Source of the DNA: Streptomyces sp. NRRL B-1140 | GTDB lineage: Bacteria > Actinomycetota > Actinomycetes > Streptomycetales > Streptomycetaceae | Length of the DNA stretch: 64,000 bases | Reading direction: 5' to 3' | Assembly: GCF_001280065.1 (NCBI RefSeq) | Contig: NZ_LGEA01000099.1 | Span: 121,928-185,927 of the forward strand | In this document: piece after piece, positions 59,445 through 64,000 of the stretch | Numbering within the stretch: position 1 is the stretch's first letter | Layout of the letters: each line of letters begins with the position of its first letter | The notes under the pieces: generated by a model | The model's database searches: none | What the model saw: the letters and a program-made list of their open reading frames with translations, nothing else | Told to the model about the DNA's origin: nothing | Made by a program: the position numbers and the translations under genes

Positions 59445-60647
59445 TCAGGCCTGCTCGGACTCCAGCTGGGCCCGAGCCGCCACGAACGCGTCGACCGCGC
59501 GGTTCACGTCGTCCGTGGAGTGCGCGGCCGACAGCTGTACGCGGATACGGGCCTGGTCCTGCGGCACCACCGGGTACGAGAAGCCGATGACGTACACGCC
59601 GCGCTCCAGCAGCAGCTCCGCCATGCGTCCGGCGACCGCCGCGTCACCGATCATCACCGGGGCGATGGCGTGGTCGCCGGGGAGGACGTCGAAGCCCTCC
59701 TCGGTCATGCGGCGGCGGAACAGGGCCGTGTTCTCGGCCAGCCGGACGCGCAGGTCGTCCGCGGCCTCCAGCAGGTCCAGGACCTTCAGGGAGGCCGCCG
59801 CGATCACGGGAGCGAGGGTGTTGGAGAACAGGTACGGCCGGGAGCGCTGGCGCAGCAGGGCGACGATCTCGGCGCGGGCTGCGACGTAGCCGCCGGAGGC
59901 ACCGCCGAGGGCCTTGCCGAGGGTGCCGGTGATGATGTCGACCCGGTCCATGACACCGTGCAGCTCGGGCGTGCCCCGCCCGCCGGGGCCGACGAAGCCG
60001 ACCGCGTGGGAGTCGTCGACCATGACCATCGCGTCGTAGCGGTCGGCGAGGTCGCAGATCTCGCGCAGCGGGGCCACGTAGCCGTCCATGGAGAAGACGC
60101 CGTCGGTGACGATCAGGCGGCGCCGTGCGTCGGACGCCTCCTTGAGGCGGGCTTCGAGCTCTGCCAGGTCGCGGTTGGCGTAGCGCAGGCGGCGGGCCTT
60201 GGACAGGCGGATGCCGTCGATGATGGAGGCGTGGTTGAGCGCGTCGGAGATGACCGCGTCCTCCGGGCCGAGCAGCGTCTCGAACACGCCGCCGTTGGCG
60301 TCGAAGCAGGAGGAGTAGAGGATCGTGTCCTCCTGGCCGAGGAACGCCGCGAGCCTGGCCTCGAGTTCCTTGTGCACCTCCTGGGTGCCGCAGATGAAGC
60401 GGACCGAGGCCATGCCGTAGCCCCAGCGGTCCAGGGCCTCGTGGGCGGCGGCGACGACCTCGGGGTGGTCGGCGAGGCCGAGGTAGTTGTTGGCGCAGAA
60501 GTTGAGGACCTCGCCGGGGCGGCCGCCCGCGGTGACGTTCACGGTGGCGGACTGCGGGGTGCCGATCACCCGCTCGGGCTTGTGCAGGCCGGCGGCGCGG
60601 ATCTCGTCGAGGGTGGCGCGCAGGTCGTCGCGCACGGAGTCGAACAT
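59445..60647 (-). CDS. kbl: Glycine C-acetyltransferase (2-amino-3-ketobutyrate CoA ligase)
   Basis: The 400-residue PLP enzyme of the alpha-oxoamine synthase family has [28 protein letters not shown], the pyridoxal region [15 protein letters not shown] and the Schiff-base Lys near 242 in [16 protein letters not shown]. It cleaves 2-amino-3-ketobutyrate with CoA to glycine and acetyl-CoA, the second step of threonine breakdown. It follows tdh by 36 bp on the same strand. The GAAGCT..GAGGG-type region before the ATG supplies a ribosome binding site (AGGAGCTTCCCTC on the minus strand). Confidence 0.95.
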   Translation of the reverse strand: MFDSVRDDLRATLDEIRAAGLHKPERVIGTPQSATVNVTAGGRPGEVLNFCANNYLGLADHPEVVAAAHEALDRWGYGMASVRFICGTQEVHKELEARLAAFLGQEDTILYSSCFDANGGVFETLLGPEDAVISDALNHASIIDGIRLSKARRLRYANRDLAELEARLKEASDARRRLIVTDGVFSMDGYVAPLREICDLADRYDAMVMVDDSHAVGFVGPGGRGTPELHGVMDRVDIITGTLGKALGGASGGYVAARAEIVALLRQRSRPYLFSNTLAPVIAAASLKVLDLLEAADDLRVRLAENTALFRRRMTEEGFDVLPGDHAIAPVMIGDAAVAGRMAELLLERGVYVIGFSYPVVPQDQARIRVQLSAAHSTDDVNRAVDAFVAARAQLESEQA

Positions 60648-60683
60648 GAGGGAAGCTCCTAAGGTGCTTGCGGAGAGGGGGAG

Positions 60684-61712
60684 TTACGCGGTCCAGTCGA
60701 GGATGACCTTGCCGCCGCGGCCGCTCGCCGCGTCCTCGAACGCCGCCTCGAAGTCTCGGTGGCTGTAGCGGCCGGTGATCACGGGTGCGAGGTCGAGACC
60801 TGCTTCGAGAAGGACCGACATGGCGTACCAGGTCTCGAACATCTCGCGGCCGTAGATGCCCTTGATGGTGATCATCGAGGTGACGACGCGGGCCCAGTCA
60901 ACGGGGAACTCCTGCGCGGGCAGGCCGAGCATGGCGATGCGGCCGCCGTGCGTCATGTTGGCGATCATGTCGCGCATCGCCTCGGGGCGGCCGGACATCT
61001 CCAGGCCGATGTCGAAGCCCTCTCGGAGTCCGAGGGTGCGTTGCCCGTCGGCGATGGTGGCCTCCGACACGTTCAGCGCGAGGCTGACGCCGATCTTGCG
61101 GGCGAGTTCCAGTCGCTCCTCGCTCACGTCGGTGATCACGACGTTGCGCGCCCCCGCGTGCTTGGCCACGGCGGCGGCCATCAGGCCGATGGGGCCCGCT
61201 CCGGTGACCAGGACGTCCTCGCCGACGAGCGGGAAGGACAGCGCGGTGTGGACGGCGTTGCCGAAGGGGTCGAAGATGGCGGCCACGTCGAGGTCGACGG
61301 GCACCCGGTGCACCCAGACGTTGCCGGCGGGCAGGGCCACGTACTCGGCGAACGCGCCGTCCCGGCCGACTCCGAGTCCGACGGTGGCCCGGCACAGGTG
61401 GCGGCGGCCCGCCAGACAGTTGCGGCACTTTCCGCACACCAGGTGGCCCTCGCCGCTGACCCGGTCGCCGACGGAGATGTCGGTGACGTCGCGGCCGGTC
61501 TCGACGACCTCGCCGACGAACTCGTGCCCGACCACGAGCGGGGTGCTGATGGCCTGCCGGGCCCAGCCGTCCCAGGCCCGGATGTGCAGGTCGGTGCCGC
61601 AGATGCCGGTGCGCAGCACCCTGATGAGCACGTCTTTCGGCCCGACGGTGGGTTCGGGGACGTCCGCGAGCCACAGCCCGGGTTCCGCCTTCTGCTTGAC
61701 CAGCGCCTTCAC
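60684..61712 (-). CDS. tdh: L-threonine 3-dehydrogenase
   Basis: The 342-residue zinc alcohol dehydrogenase family enzyme has the catalytic zinc site CGTDLHI and GHEFVGEV, structural zinc cysteines [18 protein letters not shown] fold [18 protein letters not shown] and the Tdh-specific [11 protein letters not shown] and [14 protein letters not shown]. It oxidises L-threonine to 2-amino-3-ketobutyrate with NAD. The GTG at 61712 follows AGGAG; the frame is open for 28 more codons without a binding site. It is first in the tdh-kbl pair. Confidence 0.95.
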   Translation of the reverse strand: MKALVKQKAEPGLWLADVPEPTVGPKDVLIRVLRTGICGTDLHIRAWDGWARQAISTPLVVGHEFVGEVVETGRDVTDISVGDRVSGEGHLVCGKCRNCLAGRRHLCRATVGLGVGRDGAFAEYVALPAGNVWVHRVPVDLDVAAIFDPFGNAVHTALSFPLVGEDVLVTGAGPIGLMAAAVAKHAGARNVVITDVSEERLELARKIGVSLALNVSEATIADGQRTLGLREGFDIGLEMSGRPEAMRDMIANMTHGGRIAMLGLPAQEFPVDWARVVTSMITIKGIYGREMFETWYAMSVLLEAGLDLAPVITGRYSHRDFEAAFEDAASGRGGKVILDWTA

Positions 61713-61863
61713 CGCTACGGCTCCTGTGGGTGAGTCCCGGCTCCGGGCATACCGAAGGACCCCCTGGACCGGGAGAGGAGTGGGATCGCACTGCAATCTG
61801 CCGTACGGCGGCCTGCCGGTCCATCGAGGTTTTCTTAAGCGCCGCCTCAGCTTTCCTTCACGC

Positions 61864-61888
61864 CCCCGGGGGTTCCATGGGAACCGGG
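61864..61888 (-). terminator. Hairpin after the conservon GAF gene
   Basis: On the minus strand CCCGGTTCC and GGAACC(CC)CGGG pair around a CAT loop, directly after the GAF stop at 61891. It probably ends the conservon operon. The rest of the 178-bp gap to tdh carries no other clear signal. Confidence 0.45.
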
Positions 61889-61890
61889 CT

Positions 61891-62463
61891 TCAGTAGGGC
61901 GGCAGGCCCTCGCGGCTCTCCAGCTCCATCACCAGCCGTGCGGCGTGTTCCTTGATCGCCGTCAGGCCGGGCTTGCCCCACGGCCGCGGCACGACGTCCG
62001 CCACGCTGACCGTGCCCAGCACCAGGCCCGTACCGTCGATGAGCGGTGCACCGAGGTAGGAGCGGATGCCGAACTCGTCGACCACCGGGTTGCCCGCGAA
62101 CCGCGGGTAGTCGCCGACGTCCTCCAGGGCGAGGGCCTTGCGGCGCGCCACCACGTGGGGGCAGAAACCGTGGTCGCGGGGCAGGGCACGGCCGAGGAGC
62201 GGGCCGGTGCCGTCGCTGCGCACGACCGGGGCGACGGGCGGCACGTACAGCCCCGCGTAGAACTGCCCCTGCTCGCCGGGGAAGTTGACCATGGCGTACG
62301 GCGCCCCGGTGAACTCGGCGAGGCGGTGTGCGAAGGCGTCGAGTACGGGTTCGGGGTGTTCCCCCAGGCCCAGCCGGCGCAGTCGGCCGGCGCGGGCGGG
62401 TGCCTCCGTGTCCTCGGGGGTGAGCAGCAGACGACCGGCCGGGCGCGGCGGGTCGTACGTCAT
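61891..62463 (-). CDS. GAF-domain protein at the end of the conservon
   Basis: The 190-residue protein is a single GAF domain (about 25-185): [78 protein letters not shown] and [26 protein letters not shown]. The fixed Cys in FCPHVV is often conserved in this group. AGGAG supports the ATG at 62463 rather than one six bases earlier. It follows cvnD by 60 bp and probably senses a ligand or redox state for the conservon. Confidence 0.85.
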   Translation of the reverse strand: MTYDPPRPAGRLLLTPEDTEAPARAGRLRRLGLGEHPEPVLDAFAHRLAEFTGAPYAMVNFPGEQGQFYAGLYVPPVAPVVRSDGTGPLLGRALPRDHGFCPHVVARRKALALEDVGDYPRFAGNPVVDEFGIRSYLGAPLIDGTGLVLGTVSVADVVPRPWGKPGLTAIKEHAARLVMELESREGLPPY

Positions 62464-62523
62464 GGGCATGCTCCTGGGCTGTGGACTTGCGTCATATACG
62501 GGCTTCCTGGGGGTGTGAAGGGA

Positions 62524-63153
62524 TCACGTGTGGGCGCCGTACCCCGAAGCGGGGGCCGGCGTGTGGGTGATGAGGTGACGCACCAGGGTCAGCAGCGTCT
62601 GGACACCGGAGCTGGAGATCCGCGCGTCACAGCACACGACGGGAACGTCCGCGGACAGGTCCAGGGCACCGCGTACCTCCTCGGGGTCGTAGCGGAAGGC
62701 GCCGTCGAACTCGTTGACGGCGACGATGAAGCCGAGGCCGCGCTGCTCGAAGAAGTCGACCGCGGCGAAGCACTCCTGGAGGCGACGGGTGTCGGCGAGG
62801 ATGACCGCGCCGAGCGCGCCCTCGCACAACTCGTCCCACATGAACCAGAAGCGCTCCTGTCCGGGCGTGCCGAACAGGTACAGCACGTGCCGCGGGTCGA
62901 GGGTGATGCGGCCGAAGTCCATGGCCACGGTCGTCTCGAGTTTGTTCTCGATGCCGTCGAGGTTGTCGGTCGCGGCGCTGACGGTGGTGAGCAGTTCCTC
63001 CGTGCTGAGCGGCGCGATCTCGCTGACCGCGCCGACGAAGGTCGTCTTGCCCACGCCGAACCCGCCCGCCACCAGGATCTTCAGCGCGGTGGGGAACGGG
63101 TCGGCGCCGTGGCCCGGTCCGTCGGTGTAGTCAGAGCTGTCGTCGTAGTCCAT
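62524..63153 (-). CDS. Conservon small GTPase-like protein (CvnD)
   Basis: The 209-residue protein has a P-loop GGFGVGKTTF (30-39), switch-II-like GTPGQERFWFMW, LADTRRLQECF and the base-specificity motif NEFDG, as in CvnD/MglA-like ATP/GTP-binding proteins of Streptomyces conservons. With roadblock and DUF742 partners it forms a membrane-associated complex downstream of a CvnA sensor kinase. Its start overlaps the DUF742 gene by 23 bp. The acidic, Tyr-rich first 20 residues are variable in the family. Confidence 0.93.
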   Translation of the reverse strand: MDYDDSSDYTDGPGHGADPFPTALKILVAGGFGVGKTTFVGAVSEIAPLSTEELLTTVSAATDNLDGIENKLETTVAMDFGRITLDPRHVLYLFGTPGQERFWFMWDELCEGALGAVILADTRRLQECFAAVDFFEQRGLGFIVAVNEFDGAFRYDPEEVRGALDLSADVPVVCCDARISSSGVQTLLTLVRHLITHTPAPASGYGAHT

Positions 63154-63502
63154 CGAGCACTGCCTCCAGAAGGGCCCGGTCCGTCGGGTTGTGGTGGAAC
63201 GCGGGGGGCTTGGTCGTCAGCGCCCCGCAGTCGACGAGGTCCGCCAGCAGCACCTTGGTGACGGCCACCGGCAGTTCGAGGTGGGCGGCGACCTCGGCGA
63301 CGGCGACGGGCACCCGGCACCGCTCGATCGCCTGCGCGTGCTCCGGGCCGAGATAGCCGAGGGGGGTCACCCCGGTGGCCATCACCTGCGACACCAGGTC
63401 GAGCGCGACGGTCGGACGGGTGCGGCCGTTGCTGACCGTGAACGGCCTCACCAGCCGTCCGGCCGCGTCGTCGAGCCAGGGCCCGTCACCGGCCGCCGTC
63501 AC
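63131..63502 (-). CDS. Conservon DUF742 protein (CvnC)
   Basis: The 123-residue protein matches DUF742: RLVRPFTVSNGRTRPTVALDLVSQVMATG, CRVPVAVAEVAAHLELPVAVTKVLLADLVDCGAL and HHNPTDRALLEAVLDGLRRQL, a winged-helix-like fold. The GTG at 63502 is chosen because it follows the roadblock stop by two bases; the frame remains open upstream into that gene. It overlaps cvnD by 23 bp, so the three genes are translationally coupled. Confidence 0.9.
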   Translation of the reverse strand: MTAAGDGPWLDDAAGRLVRPFTVSNGRTRPTVALDLVSQVMATGVTPLGYLGPEHAQAIERCRVPVAVAEVAAHLELPVAVTKVLLADLVDCGALTTKPPAFHHNPTDRALLEAVLDGLRRQL

Positions 63503-63504
63503 GC

Positions 63505-63936
63505 TCAAGGCCTCATCGCCGGGGAATCCACGGACTGGCGGGGGGCGGTCACCAGGTAGGGGCGGACGCTCTTGACCAGCATCGCCATCTCGTAGCCCAG
63601 CACGGCCGCGTCGGCTTCGCGTCCTGCGAGCACGGCCAGACACGTGCCGGAGCCCGCGGTGGTGACGAACAGCAGGGTCGAGGCGAGTTCGACGACGACC
63701 TGCCGCACGTCGCCGCCGTCGCCGAAACGGACACCGGCGCTACGGCCGAGGGAGTACAGGCCGGAGGCCAGGGCCGCCATGTGGTCGGCGCTGTCCGGGT
63801 CGAGGCCGTGCACGGACTTCACGAGCCCGTCGCAGGACAGGAGCACCGCTGCGGTCGTGTGCGGTACGCGCTGCACGAGGCCGCTCATCAGCCAGTCGAG
63901 GTCGGAAACGTGGGCGGTCGGCGCATCGCTCGCCAT
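63505..63936 (-). CDS. Conservon roadblock/LC7 protein (CvnB)
   Basis: The 143-residue protein has the roadblock/LC7 fold: LDWLMSGLVQRVPHTTAAVLLSCDGLVKSVHGLDPDSADHMAALASGLYSLGRSAG, RQVVVELASTLLFVTTAGSGTCLAVLAGREADAAVLGYEMAMLV. In conservons this protein binds the GTPase and the kinase CvnA. The cvnA gene should lie to the right of the window end. The ATG has AAGGAGTC upstream. The 64 bases beyond it to the window edge show nothing. Confidence 0.92.
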   Translation of the reverse strand: MASDAPTAHVSDLDWLMSGLVQRVPHTTAAVLLSCDGLVKSVHGLDPDSADHMAALASGLYSLGRSAGVRFGDGGDVRQVVVELASTLLFVTTAGSGTCLAVLAGREADAAVLGYEMAMLVKSVRPYLVTAPRQSVDSPAMRP

Positions 63937-64000
63937 GGTGGATCGACTCCTTGGGGTACGAAGGTCAGCGGGAGCGCTGGGGGTGGGGGTGGGAAAGGGG

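Overview
The window has the hallmarks of a Streptomyces chromosome: very high GC with a strong third-position GC bias, abundant GTG starts, WhiB-like and GntR/LacI/LysR/XRE regulators, a conservon (roadblock, DUF742 and GTPase genes), a short bL37 ribosomal protein gene and many leaderless-type promoters. It reads as ordinary chromosomal accessory-arm DNA. I see no insertion sequence, prophage, CRISPR array or replication origin.

Region 1 (1-8.6 kb) is the most distinctive. It is an FxSxx-COOH (Fxs) type RiPP locus: a 64-residue precursor (fxsA), a radical SAM/SPASM cyclophane maturase (fxsB), an overlapping HExxH-type peptide-modifying protein, a 1210-residue TIR-like/NB-ARC/TPR protein (fxsT), and two proteins I cannot place. 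The precursor keeps the Fxs leader but ends in FVTGHNESQ, not the family-defining F-x-S-x-x. Region 2 (8.5-9.9 kb) holds a convergent-gene terminator, the bL37 gene, the first of three identical tRNA-Pro(GGG) genes, a small membrane protein and a leaderless cupin.

Region 3 (9.9-30.1 kb) is devoted mainly to inositol and related polyol catabolism. It has a LacI/dehydrogenase pair with matched operators and a second LacI divergent from a PhyH-SDR-IolG operon. A leftward operon encodes a CUT2-type ABC importer, an IolE-like protein and another Gfo/Idh/MocA dehydrogenase. A rightward operon runs iolC, aldolase-like, iolB, iolD, mmsA, gntR. The two large operons diverge from one 320-bp region carrying mirror-image promoters and operators. 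Together these genes can import inositol and take it through dehydrogenation, dehydration, ring opening, isomerisation, phosphorylation, aldol cleavage and malonate-semialdehyde oxidation.

Region 4 (30-39.4 kb) is mixed: DUF427, aldo/keto reductase with a MerR-type promoter, tRNA-Pro, DUF309, cobF, cobK, HAD phosphatase, TSUP exporter, thiolase, WhiB-Dps pair, DUF3140 and an HhH DNA glycosylase-like protein. Region 5 (39.4-46.6 kb) is a tight seven-gene leftward operon headed by an XRE-cupin regulator: M24 hydrolase, ThDP E1 alpha and beta, amidohydrolase, bicupin and an SDR-like protein. It looks catabolic but I cannot name its substrate.

Region 6 (46.6-57 kb) contains a lipoprotein, a tiny secreted protein, an epoxide hydrolase, a membrane protein, a DUF574 methyltransferase, a frameshifted glutamine-synthetase-like gene next to a FluG-like amidohydrolase, a DUF4916 protein, a GAF-SpoIIE phosphatase, a MASE1 protein and the third tRNA-Pro. 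Region 7 (57-64 kb) has MmcQ/YjbR, GNAT plus a palindrome-controlled XRE-cupin regulator, a LysR-kbl-tdh threonine degradation block, and the GAF, cvnD, cvnC and cvnB genes of a conservon cut by the window edge.
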